Assembly (NCBI RefSeq): GCF_042682045.1
Contig: NZ_JBHUGS010000002.1
Coordinates: 558,001 to 622,000 of the forward strand
Length of the DNA: 64,000 bases
Direction of reading: 5' to 3'
From: Sphingomonas_R arantia
GTDB lineage: Bacteria; Pseudomonadota; Alphaproteobacteria; Sphingomonadales; Sphingomonadaceae
Positions 18,331-26,225 of the stretch are shown here, in pieces. Position 1 is the stretch's first letter. Every line of letters begins with the position of its first letter. A model generated the notes under the pieces. It had not been told where the DNA came from. It was given only the letters and a program-made list of their open reading frames with translations, and did no database searches. Both the position numbers and the translations under genes were made by a program.

Positions 18331-19989
18331 ATGATGCACCGCCTGTTCCGGGGCATGACCTGCCTGATCGCGGCCGGGCTGCTGGCCGGCTCCGCGTCTG
18401 CGCAGCCCAGCAACCCGATCCCCACGCTGGTCACCCGCGACGGGCGTCACGCGTTGATGGTCGATGGCGCGCCGTGGCTCATGCTGGGGGCGCAGGTCAA
18501 CAATTCGAGCAACTACCCCGCAATGCTGCCGCAGGTCTGGCCGACCATCCGGGCGATGCACGCCAATACGGTCGAGGTGCCGATCGCGTGGGAACAGGTG
18601 GAGCGCAAGGAAGGGCAGTTCGACTTTTCGTTCCTCGACCGGTTGCTGGTCGAAGCGCGGCAGAACAATGTGCGGCTGGTTCTCCTATGGTTCGCGACGT
18701 GGAAGAACACATCGCCCAACTACGCCCCGTCCTGGGTCAAGCTGGACAACAAGCGCTTCCCCCGCATGACGAATGCCAAGGGCGAGACGCATTATGCGCT
18801 GTCGCCGCATTATCGTGCCACGCTGGAGGCGGACAAGCGCGCCTTCGTCAAGCTGATGGAGCATCTGAAGCTCGCCGATCCGCAGAATACCGTCATCATG
18901 GTCCAACCTGAAAACGAGGCCGGGACGTACGGCAGCGTCCGAGACTTCTCGCCCGTCGCGCAAAAGGCGTTCGACGGCCCGGTGCCGCGGGCGTTGCTGA
19001 CCAGGTTCGGGAAGCGTCCGGGCAACTGGAAGACCGTGTTCGGTGCCGACGCCGACGAATTTTTCCACGCCTGGTCGGTCGCGCATTATATCGACGAGAT
19101 CGCGGCGGCCGGTAAGGCCGTGAAGCCCCTGCCGATGTACGTCAACGCCGCGCTGGCCGCCGCGTTCGGTCGGCAGCCGGCCAATAGTTACGCAAGCGGC
19201 GGCCCCGTCCACCACGTCATCGACGTGTACAAGGCGGCCGCACCGTCGATCGATCTGGTCGCGCCGGATATCTATGCGCGCGACCAGGGCCCCTATCTCG
19301 AATATCTGCGGCTCTACGGGCGGCCGGACAACGCGCTGATGGTCCCCGAAACCGGCAATGCGGCGGAGTTCGCGCGCTATTTCTATCCGGTCGTCGGCAA
19401 GGGCGGGATCGGCTTTGCGCCGTTCGGCATGGACGATACCGGCTACTACAACTTCCCGCTGGGCGCGCGCACGCTGGACGCCGCGACGCTCGATCTGTTC
19501 GCGCGCAACTACCGCATGTTCGCCCCAATGATGCGGCACTGGGCGCGGCTGGCCTTTGCGGGCAAGACCTGGGGCGTCGCCGAACCGACCGATCCCAAGG
19601 CCGAGCACCGCCAGGTGATGGAGCTGGGCAAGTACCGCGCCACCGCGACGTTCGGTCAGTACCAGTTCGGCGTCGACAAGCCGACCGGCAACCCGCAACC
19701 GACCGGCGGCCTGGCCATTGCCGAGATCGGCCCCGACGAATATCTCGTCGCCGGCTTCGACACGCGCGTCACCTTCGCGCTGGCCGACACGAACAGCGGC
19801 CGGTCGATGCTGTACGATCGGATCGAGGAAGGCCATTACGACGCGCAGGGCGGCTGGGTGTTCGACCGCGTCCTGAACGGCGATCAGACCGACTATGGTC
19901 TCAATTTCACCGGCCGACCGCAGGTGCTTCATGTGAAGCTCGGCAGCTACAAGGGGAGTCCCGTCATCCCGGTCGGCAATCCGAACTAG
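18331..19989 (+). CDS. GH35-type beta-galactosidase (Bgl35A-like, DUF5597 C-terminus)
   Basis: The 552-residue exported enzyme has a signal peptide ending SASAQ, a clan GH-A barrel with acid/base E196 in QPENEAGTYG and nucleophile E340 in VPETGN, and a C-terminal beta domain of the DUF5597 kind (ending in the region of YLVAGFDTRVTFA). This architecture matches the short bacterial GH35 enzymes exemplified by Cellvibrio Bgl35A, which removes beta-1,2-galactose from xyloglucan oligosaccharides. The specificity here is inferred from the resemblance and the neighbouring alpha-xylosidases. Two adjacent ATGs (18331, 18334) follow a GAGGAT ribosome site. The gene belongs to the plus-strand operon and is followed after 27 bases by the first fucosidase. 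Confidence 0.85.
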   Translation: MMHRLFRGMTCLIAAGLLAGSASAQPSNPIPTLVTRDGRHALMVDGAPWLMLGAQVNNSSNYPAMLPQVWPTIRAMHANTVEVPIAWEQVERKEGQFDFSFLDRLLVEARQNNVRLVLLWFATWKNTSPNYAPSWVKLDNKRFPRMTNAKGETHYALSPHYRATLEADKRAFVKLMEHLKLADPQNTVIMVQPENEAGTYGSVRDFSPVAQKAFDGPVPRALLTRFGKRPGNWKTVFGADADEFFHAWSVAHYIDEIAAAGKAVKPLPMYVNAALAAAFGRQPANSYASGGPVHHVIDVYKAAAPSIDLVAPDIYARDQGPYLEYLRLYGRPDNALMVPETGNAAEFARYFYPVVGKGGIGFAPFGMDDTGYYNFPLGARTLDAATLDLFARNYRMFAPMMRHWARLAFAGKTWGVAEPTDPKAEHRQVMELGKYRATATFGQYQFGVDKPTGNPQPTGGLAIAEIGPDEYLVAGFDTRVTFALADTNSGRSMLYDRIEEGHYDAQGGWVFDRVLNGDQTDYGLNFTGRPQVLHVKLGSYKGSPVIPVGNPN

Positions 19990-20016
19990 GACGCAGGAAC
20001 CGGGAGGGGGGACGGG

Positions 20017-21549
20017 ATGGCCGATTTCACGAAGCGGGAGATCCTGGCGGCGCCGCTGCTGGGTGCGGCGGGCCTGTCGTCCGCCACCGCATCGCCCCGC
20101 CCGGCGCCCGCGATCCCGCCGGGGCGCTTCGACGCATCGGTCGCCTCGCTCGAAACCTACCGCGTTCCCGACTGGTTTCGCGATGCCAAGTTCGGCATCT
20201 GGGCGCATTGGGGGCCGCAGGCGGTGGCGCGTCAGGGCGACTGGTATGCGCGTTTCATGTACGTGCCCGGGCACCCGCATTACGATCATCACGTCAAGAC
20301 CTACGGCCACCCATCGACATTCGGGTACAAGGATATCCTGCCGCTCTGGACGGCGAAGCGGTTCGATCCCGATGCGCTGATGACCCGGTTCGCCGCGGCC
20401 GGTGCGCGCTATTTCGTCGCGATGGGCGTGCATCACGATAATTTCGATCTGTGGCGATCGCGGCATCACCGCTGGAACGCTGTCGCGGTGGGGCCGAAGC
20501 GCGACATCGTCGGCGCCTGGAAAACCGCCGCGACGCGCCGCGGACTGCGCTTCGGCGTCTCCGAACATCTGGCTGCAAGCTATTGCTGGTGGTACCCGAA
20601 CCACCTCTACGATCAGTTCTGGCCGAAACTCGGCGTCGCCTATGACGGCGCGGATCCCGCTTATGCCGATCTGTACCACCGGAACCGCGACGAACCCTAC
20701 CGCAACACGCCGGCGTCCTGGTACACCGTCAACGCCGATTTTCATGCGCGCTGGTTCGATCGGATCCGCGATCTGGTCGACAGCTGCCAGCCGGACCTGC
20801 TCTATTCCGACGGCGGCCTGCCGTTCGGTGTCGTCGGGCGCACCCTTGTCGCGCACCTCTACAACGGCAGCATCCGGCGCTCGGGGCGGCTCGACGCGGT
20901 CTACACGTGCAAGGACAACGGAACCGGCAGCTTCCACCGCGGCGCGGCCGTGCAGGATGTAGAACGCGGCGTCCTGGCCGGGATCAATCCCCTGCCGTGG
21001 CAGACCGACACGTCCAACGGCGACTGGTTCTACAACGCGGCGCACCCGTACAAGACCACGACGCAGGTCGTGACGATGCTGGCGGACATCGTCAGCAAGA
21101 ACGGCAATCTGCTGCTCAACATCGTCATGGACCCGGACGGCAGCCTGCCGCCGCAGTCCGAACTGCTGCTCACCGAACTGGCGGACTGGATGGCGGTGAA
21201 CGGTGCGGCGATCCACGGAACCCGCCCCTGGAAGATTTACGGCGAAGGGCCGACCGAAACGGCGGCCGGCATGTTCGCGGAGAAGGGTGACTATACGCCG
21301 CGCGACGTGCGGTTCACGACGCGCGGCGACGACCTGTTCGCGATCGTGCTGGGCGAACCGTCCGGCACGCTGACGATCGCGACGCTCGCCGCGCGGAACC
21401 GGCACGAACCCCGTCCGATCCGCCACGTCGCGCTGCTGGGCCACGCCGGACTGATCGACTTCCGCCAGACCGCGCAGGGCCTGATGATCGCCGTGCCGCC
21501 GACGCTGCCCACCCGGCACGCCAGCGCCTTCCGCATCTCCTATGCCTGA
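20017..21549 (+). CDS. GH29 alpha-L-fucosidase (first copy)
   Basis: This 510-residue retaining alpha-fucosidase-family enzyme is inferred to remove fucose from galactosyl side chains. It shows the GH29 landmarks FGIWAHWGP, HHDNFDLW, and the nucleophile at D265 in LLYSDGGLPF, followed by a C-terminal beta-sandwich. The N-terminus (KREILAAPLLGAAGLSS) is a signal-like hydrophobic stretch. A strong GGAGGGGGG ribosome site precedes the ATG. GH29 also contains alpha-L-galactosidase-like activities, so the sugar is not certain. It lies between the GH35 and GH42 genes, and a second, more divergent GH29 gene closes the operon at 24557. Confidence 0.87.
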   Translation: MADFTKREILAAPLLGAAGLSSATASPRPAPAIPPGRFDASVASLETYRVPDWFRDAKFGIWAHWGPQAVARQGDWYARFMYVPGHPHYDHHVKTYGHPSTFGYKDILPLWTAKRFDPDALMTRFAAAGARYFVAMGVHHDNFDLWRSRHHRWNAVAVGPKRDIVGAWKTAATRRGLRFGVSEHLAASYCWWYPNHLYDQFWPKLGVAYDGADPAYADLYHRNRDEPYRNTPASWYTVNADFHARWFDRIRDLVDSCQPDLLYSDGGLPFGVVGRTLVAHLYNGSIRRSGRLDAVYTCKDNGTGSFHRGAAVQDVERGVLAGINPLPWQTDTSNGDWFYNAAHPYKTTTQVVTMLADIVSKNGNLLLNIVMDPDGSLPPQSELLLTELADWMAVNGAAIHGTRPWKIYGEGPTETAAGMFAEKGDYTPRDVRFTTRGDDLFAIVLGEPSGTLTIATLAARNRHEPRPIRHVALLGHAGLIDFRQTAQGLMIAVPPTLPTRHASAFRISYA

Positions 21550-21604
21550 CGCCCCGCCCCGCATCCTCCCGCCTGCCCGCCACGCTTCCAGGAAAGTCCG
21601 CCCC

Positions 21605-23689
21605 ATGAACCCGACCGGCACCCCGTCCTCCCGCACCGTCCTGGCGTTGGCGCTGTCCTCCCTGCTGGTCGCGATCGCCGCCCCGCAACCGGCGGCGGCG
21701 CAGAGCGCGGTCGGCCACCCCGAATGGCCGGGCAAGGGGCAGTTGTTCGTCGGCACCTGCTATCAACCGGTCGATCGATCCCCCGAACAGATCCGCCAGG
21801 ATATCGCGATCATGAAGGGTGCGGGGTTCAACATGGTCCGCATGGGCGACCTGTCCTGGGACTCGTTCGAACCCGAGGAGGGGCGTTTCGAGTTCGGCTG
21901 GTTCGACGACGTGCTGCGCCAGATGCACGCCGCGGGCATCCGGGTCATCGTCGATATTCCCGGCCAGCCGGCACCGATCTGGCTGCACAAGCGCTATCCC
22001 GGCGTCGATATCGTCAACCAGGACGGCGTCCGGCTGAACGCCGCGACGCGTTACTGGGACAATATCGCCGACCCGGACTATCGCCGGCTGGCCGCCCGCC
22101 TGGCCGAGCGGATGCTGCAACGCTACGCCCGCAATCCGGCAGTGATCGCGATCGGTTACGATAACGAGATCGGCAACGGCCAGGTGTCCTACTCGCCTGC
22201 GGACCGCGCGCGGTTCGTCGTCTGGCTGCAGAAGAAATATGGCTCGATCGCCGCACTCAATACCGCCTGGGCGACGCAGCGCTGGTCGCGCCGGATCAAC
22301 AGCTGGGATCAGGTCGACCTGCCCTATATGCGCGGCCCCGGTCCGAACGAACGCTATCTCGATCTGCGGCGTTTCTGGTCGGACGATACGATCGGCGCGC
22401 TCACCGAGCTGGAGGCGGTGCGCAAGCGGTTCGCCCCCAACCTGCCGGTGGCATCGAATTTCTGGCCGACCGCCTGGACCAAGGGGTTCGACTATCTCCG
22501 ATCGTGGGAAAAAATCTCGACCTACGGCGCGCAGGGCTTCTATCCGGGCGATCCGCTGGGCGCCGGTTTCGAAGTGATGATGAACCGCGCCGCGCACCAG
22601 ACGCCGGTCTGGTTCAACGAATTCGTCGCGGGCGGCGGCGGCAACTACGGCACGCCCGGCCGTTCGCGCATGTGGGCCTATTTCGGTTTGCTCCATTATG
22701 CGCAGACGGTGCTGGCCTGGACGTTCAATTCGCATATCGGCGGGGAGGAACAGTCGCTGTTCGGCCTCGTCGATCATGACGGCCGCCCGTCCTGGAAAGT
22801 CGCCGAGTTCGGCCGCATCGCGCGCGAGTTCAGGACGCTCCAGGCCATGGGCTTTCCCCGCGACGCGCCACCGCAGGTCGCGGTCCATTACTCGTTCGAG
22901 ACGAGCTGGCTGACCAGTCCGCCCCCCGGCCCCAACACGATGCAGGAATATTTCAAGGGCAACTACACCGATCAGGTAAAGGCCGCCTATGCGCCGTTCC
23001 ACCGCGACAATATCGACGCGGCCGTCATCGACATCGGCCACGATCCGATCGACCGATACAAGCTGGTCGTGCTGTCGAGCGCGTATCTGATGGACAAGGC
23101 GACCGGCGACGCCGTCCGGCGCTATGTCGCGAACGGCGGGACGGTGATCATGACGGGCTATTCCGCCAAGGCGGACGAGACCGGCAAATGGTTCGACACC
23201 CCCCTGCCCGGGCGCCTGACCGACGTGTTCGGCGTGCGGACCAATGCCTTCTACCGCGCCGAACAGCCGTTGCGGGTCCGGTTCGACGGCCAGCTGCGGG
23301 AGGGCAGCGATCCCTATTACGAGGTCCTCGAACCCGACACTGCCAAGACGCTGGCGCTGTTCGAGAACACGCCCGAGAAGAGCCCGGCGATCACGGTGAA
23401 CCGCTACGGCAAGGGGCGCGCGATCTACCTTGCCACGGCGGCCCAGCCCGGGCTGATCGGCCCGCTCATCCGATCGCTCTATCCATCCCTCGGGATCACG
23501 CCCGGACCGAAGACGCCCGAAACCGTCTCCGCGCGGGTGGTGGACGGACGGACGCTGTATGTGAACACCGCCAACGTGCCAGCGACGGTGACGATCGCCG
23601 GCACCGCGAAGGGCCTGCTCAGCGGACAGCGCTTTTCCGGGACGCTGCCGCTGGCGCCCTACGGCGTCGAACTGCTCGACCGACCATGA
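21605..23689 (+). CDS. GH42 beta-galactosidase
   Basis: The 694-residue protein has a signal peptide (through QPAAAQS) not typical of cytoplasmic GH42 enzymes, a GH42 catalytic barrel with acid/base E188 in GYDNEIGNG and nucleophile E339 in VWFNEFVAGGGG, a trimerisation-like flavodoxin-fold domain (about 420-600) and a small C-terminal beta domain. It hydrolyses beta-galactosides; in this locus it may act on oligosaccharides already opened by the other enzymes. The start at 21605 has AGGAAAG upstream and begins with the signal. The earlier ATG at 21542 overlaps the previous stop and adds a non-signal leader. It is the third beta-galactosidase family in this operon. Confidence 0.88.
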   Translation: MNPTGTPSSRTVLALALSSLLVAIAAPQPAAAQSAVGHPEWPGKGQLFVGTCYQPVDRSPEQIRQDIAIMKGAGFNMVRMGDLSWDSFEPEEGRFEFGWFDDVLRQMHAAGIRVIVDIPGQPAPIWLHKRYPGVDIVNQDGVRLNAATRYWDNIADPDYRRLAARLAERMLQRYARNPAVIAIGYDNEIGNGQVSYSPADRARFVVWLQKKYGSIAALNTAWATQRWSRRINSWDQVDLPYMRGPGPNERYLDLRRFWSDDTIGALTELEAVRKRFAPNLPVASNFWPTAWTKGFDYLRSWEKISTYGAQGFYPGDPLGAGFEVMMNRAAHQTPVWFNEFVAGGGGNYGTPGRSRMWAYFGLLHYAQTVLAWTFNSHIGGEEQSLFGLVDHDGRPSWKVAEFGRIAREFRTLQAMGFPRDAPPQVAVHYSFETSWLTSPPPGPNTMQEYFKGNYTDQVKAAYAPFHRDNIDAAVIDIGHDPIDRYKLVVLSSAYLMDKATGDAVRRYVANGGTVIMTGYSAKADETGKWFDTPLPGRLTDVFGVRTNAFYRAEQPLRVRFDGQLREGSDPYYEVLEPDTAKTLALFENTPEKSPAITVNRYGKGRAIYLATAAQPGLIGPLIRSLYPSLGITPGPKTPETVSARVVDGRTLYVNTANVPATVTIAGTAKGLLSGQRFSGTLPLAPYGVELLDRP

Positions 23690-23745
23690 GGGTGGCCATG
23701 AAAGCGGAACGCGCCTCACCCGGCACGATCATCGAAAGGACGAGC

Positions 23746-24555
23746 ATGCGGAAGACATCGACGTACGGATTGTGTTTGGCATTGGCCTCGCTCGCCGCGC
23801 CTGCCTCGGCGCAGACGAACGTGCCGGGCGACCCTTATGTGAACGACCCCGTCGGCATAGTTGCGGACCCCTGCCCGCCGGGCCGTACCATCGACAATTC
23901 CGGCGGCTGGCAGATGTGGAACCTTCATCTGCTGACCCGCGACTTCGGCCAGCTGTGCCGGTACCGCGCGGACAATGCCCGCCTGGCCGCATCGGGCGCG
24001 GCGGTGCGGGTCGTCTTCATCGGTGATTCGATCACGGACAGCTGGATCGGGGCCGACCCCGCATTCTTCACCGGCGGACTGGTGGATCGCGGGATCAGCG
24101 GGCAGACCACGCCGCAGATGCTGGTCCGCTTCCGCCAGGACGTCCTCGCGCTCCGCCCCGCCGCGGTTCACATCATGGCTGGAACCAACGACATCGGCGG
24201 GTCGACCGGCGCCGCCACTATCGAGACGGTGGAAGGCAATATCGCGACGATGGCGGAGCTGGCGAAGGCGCACGGCATCAAGGTCATCATCGCGTCGATC
24301 CCGCCGGCCGCCGCATTCCGCTGGAGCCCGCAGACGCGCCCGGTGCCGCAGATCGCGGCGCTCAACCGCCGCCTGGCGGACTATGCGCGGCGGAACGGCT
24401 TCACCTATGTCGACTATCATCCCGTGCTCGCCACGCCTGCGGGCGCGATGAAGCCGGGGCTGGCCAGCGACGGCGTCCACCCGACCCCCGCCGGCTACGC
24501 GGCGATGCGCCCCGTCGCGCTGGCGGCGATCGCGAAGACGCTGGGCGGACGCTGA
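23746..24555 (+). CDS. SGNH/GDSL hydrolase, probable acetyl esterase
   Basis: The 269-residue protein has a signal peptide (MRKTSTYGLCLALASLAAPASAQ) and the SGNH blocks. Block I is FIGDSITDSW with nucleophile S95, then a glycine in block II (GISGQTT), GTND with N148, and block V SDGVHPTPAGY with D242 and H245. It therefore has a full catalytic set. By context it is likely to remove O-acetyl groups from galactose of xyloglucan, as the acetylesterases of known xyloglucan loci do; other acyl substrates are possible. The start at 23746 follows an AAGGA site five bases away; the long frame before it is a shadow of the GH42 gene. It ends one base before the second fucosidase. Confidence 0.85.
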   Translation: MRKTSTYGLCLALASLAAPASAQTNVPGDPYVNDPVGIVADPCPPGRTIDNSGGWQMWNLHLLTRDFGQLCRYRADNARLAASGAAVRVVFIGDSITDSWIGADPAFFTGGLVDRGISGQTTPQMLVRFRQDVLALRPAAVHIMAGTNDIGGSTGAATIETVEGNIATMAELAKAHGIKVIIASIPPAAAFRWSPQTRPVPQIAALNRRLADYARRNGFTYVDYHPVLATPAGAMKPGLASDGVHPTPAGYAAMRPVALAAIAKTLGGR

Positions 24556-24556
24556 G

Positions 24557-26188
24557 ATGCAGCGCAGATCCTTTCTCGCCGGTGCCGCTGCACTCGGACT
24601 GGCCCGCACGGCGCTCGCGCAAAGCCCCATGGGCGTCGCGCGCGGACCCGTACAACCGAGCTGGCCGTCACTGGTGTCGAACTACCGCTATCCGGACTGG
24701 TTTCGCGATGCGAAGCTCGGCCTGTGGTCGCATTGGGGGCCGCAGTCCGTGCCCGAACAGGGCGATTGGTACGGGCGTTTCATGTACATGCAGGGTCACC
24801 CGATGTACGACCATCACCTGAAGACCTACGGCCATCCGTCGCGGACCGGCATGAAGGACATCATGCACCGCTGGACCGCGGACCGTTGGGACCCGGACGC
24901 GCTGATCGAGCGGTACAAGAAGGTCGGCGCCAGATATTTCGTCGCGCTCGCCAACCATCACGACAATCTCGACTGCTTCGACAGCCGCTATCATCCGTGG
25001 AATTCCGTGCGGGTCGGGCCGGAGAAGGACGTGGTCGGCATCTGGGAAAAGGCCGCGCGCCGCGCCGGGCTGAAATTCGGCGTGTCCAATCATGGCGCGC
25101 ACAGCTGGCACTGGTACCAGACGGCCTATGGCTATGACCCGACCGGGCCGATGAAGGGCGTGCGCTACGACGCGTCGCGGCTGACCCGGGCGGACGGCCG
25201 CGGCCTGTGGTGGGACGGGCTCGATCCGCAAGCCCTGTACAACGGGCCCTATGCCGCGATGCCCGACGGGATCGACAGCGTGGCCGCGATGAACCGGTGG
25301 CATGACGTGCATGACGGCCAATGGATCGAAACCGCACCGCCCGGCCCGCGCGGCCAGGCCTATGTCGCCAACTGGCTGCTGCGCCAGACCGACCTGATCA
25401 CGAAATACAAACCCGACCTCTGCTATCTCGACGACTACGGGCTGCCATTCGGTCCGGTAGGGCTGCAGGCGGCCGCGGACTATTATAACCGCTCGATCGA
25501 TTGGCACGGGAAGATCGACGTCGTGCTGACCGGAAAGCAGCTGCAACCGCACCAGCGATTCGGCATGGTGCAGGATGTCGAGCGCGGCTTCTCCGACCAT
25601 CTGTGGGAGGAGCCATGGCAGACCGACACCTGTCTCGGCGACTGGTTCTACAACGTCGCGCGGCTGAACGACAAAAGCTACAAGACCGCCGAGGACGTCG
25701 TGCAGCGGCTGGCCGACGTGGTGTCGAAGAACGGCAATCTGCTGCTGTCCGTGCCGCAACCCAATAACGGATCGATCGATGCGGAGGAGGAGCGGATCCT
25801 CGACCGGATGGCTGGCTGGATCGCGATCAACGGCGAAGCGATCTTCGGCTCCCGGCCGTGGCGCAGTTTCGGCGAAGGGCCGACCGTGCTGACCGCCGGC
25901 ATGCAGAACGAGGGCGCGGCCAAGCCGTTCACCCCGCGCGACGTGCGCTTCACCACCAACAGAGGCGCGCTCTACCTGCTGTTTCTAAAATGGCCGACGG
26001 AAACCGCGACCGTCACGTCACTCGCCGCCGGGCGGTGGAACGCGAACATCGGCCGCGTCACCCTGCTCGGCGGCGGGCCGGTCCGTCATCGGCAGGACGC
26101 GGCGGGCCTCCATCTCGATCTACCTGCACGACCCGCTGGCGGATTCGTGCCGGTCGTGCGGATCGACGGGCGGGGTGTCACCGCCTGA
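24557..26188 (+). CDS. GH29 alpha-L-fucosidase (second copy)
   Basis: The 543-residue paralogue of the 20017 gene has a Tat-type signal (QRRSFLAGAAALGLARTALAQ), LGLWSHWGPQ, HHDNLDCFD, and the predicted nucleophile D292 in CYLDDYGLPF; the second D of the DDYG pair is an alternative. Compared with the first copy it carries an insertion of about 60 residues before the nucleophile (about 215-275), which is near the active site and may change linkage preference. It starts one base after the esterase stop (TGA-A-ATG), so the two are translationally linked. It is the last gene of the plus-strand operon and is convergent with GH74. Confidence 0.86.
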   Translation: MQRRSFLAGAAALGLARTALAQSPMGVARGPVQPSWPSLVSNYRYPDWFRDAKLGLWSHWGPQSVPEQGDWYGRFMYMQGHPMYDHHLKTYGHPSRTGMKDIMHRWTADRWDPDALIERYKKVGARYFVALANHHDNLDCFDSRYHPWNSVRVGPEKDVVGIWEKAARRAGLKFGVSNHGAHSWHWYQTAYGYDPTGPMKGVRYDASRLTRADGRGLWWDGLDPQALYNGPYAAMPDGIDSVAAMNRWHDVHDGQWIETAPPGPRGQAYVANWLLRQTDLITKYKPDLCYLDDYGLPFGPVGLQAAADYYNRSIDWHGKIDVVLTGKQLQPHQRFGMVQDVERGFSDHLWEEPWQTDTCLGDWFYNVARLNDKSYKTAEDVVQRLADVVSKNGNLLLSVPQPNNGSIDAEEERILDRMAGWIAINGEAIFGSRPWRSFGEGPTVLTAGMQNEGAAKPFTPRDVRFTTNRGALYLLFLKWPTETATVTSLAAGRWNANIGRVTLLGGGPVRHRQDAAGLHLDLPARPAGGFVPVVRIDGRGVTA

Positions 26189-26225
26189 CCCCCGCCCCGC
26201 CCGCTGTCCTGCCCTAGCGGGGGTC
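26187..26225. terminator. GC-rich hairpin between convergent GH29 and GH74 genes
   Basis: The 9-base arms GACCCCCGC (26187-26195) and GCGGGGGTC (26217-26225) are perfectly complementary. They overlap the 3' ends of both convergent genes. There is no T-run, so a bidirectional terminator is a reasonable but unproven reading. Confidence 0.35.

Noticed and set aside
18685..23719. Two very long minus-strand frames opposite GH35, GH29 and GH42
   Set aside because: Antisense shadows of glycoside hydrolase genes with intact catalytic motifs; no recognisable domain in the shadow products.
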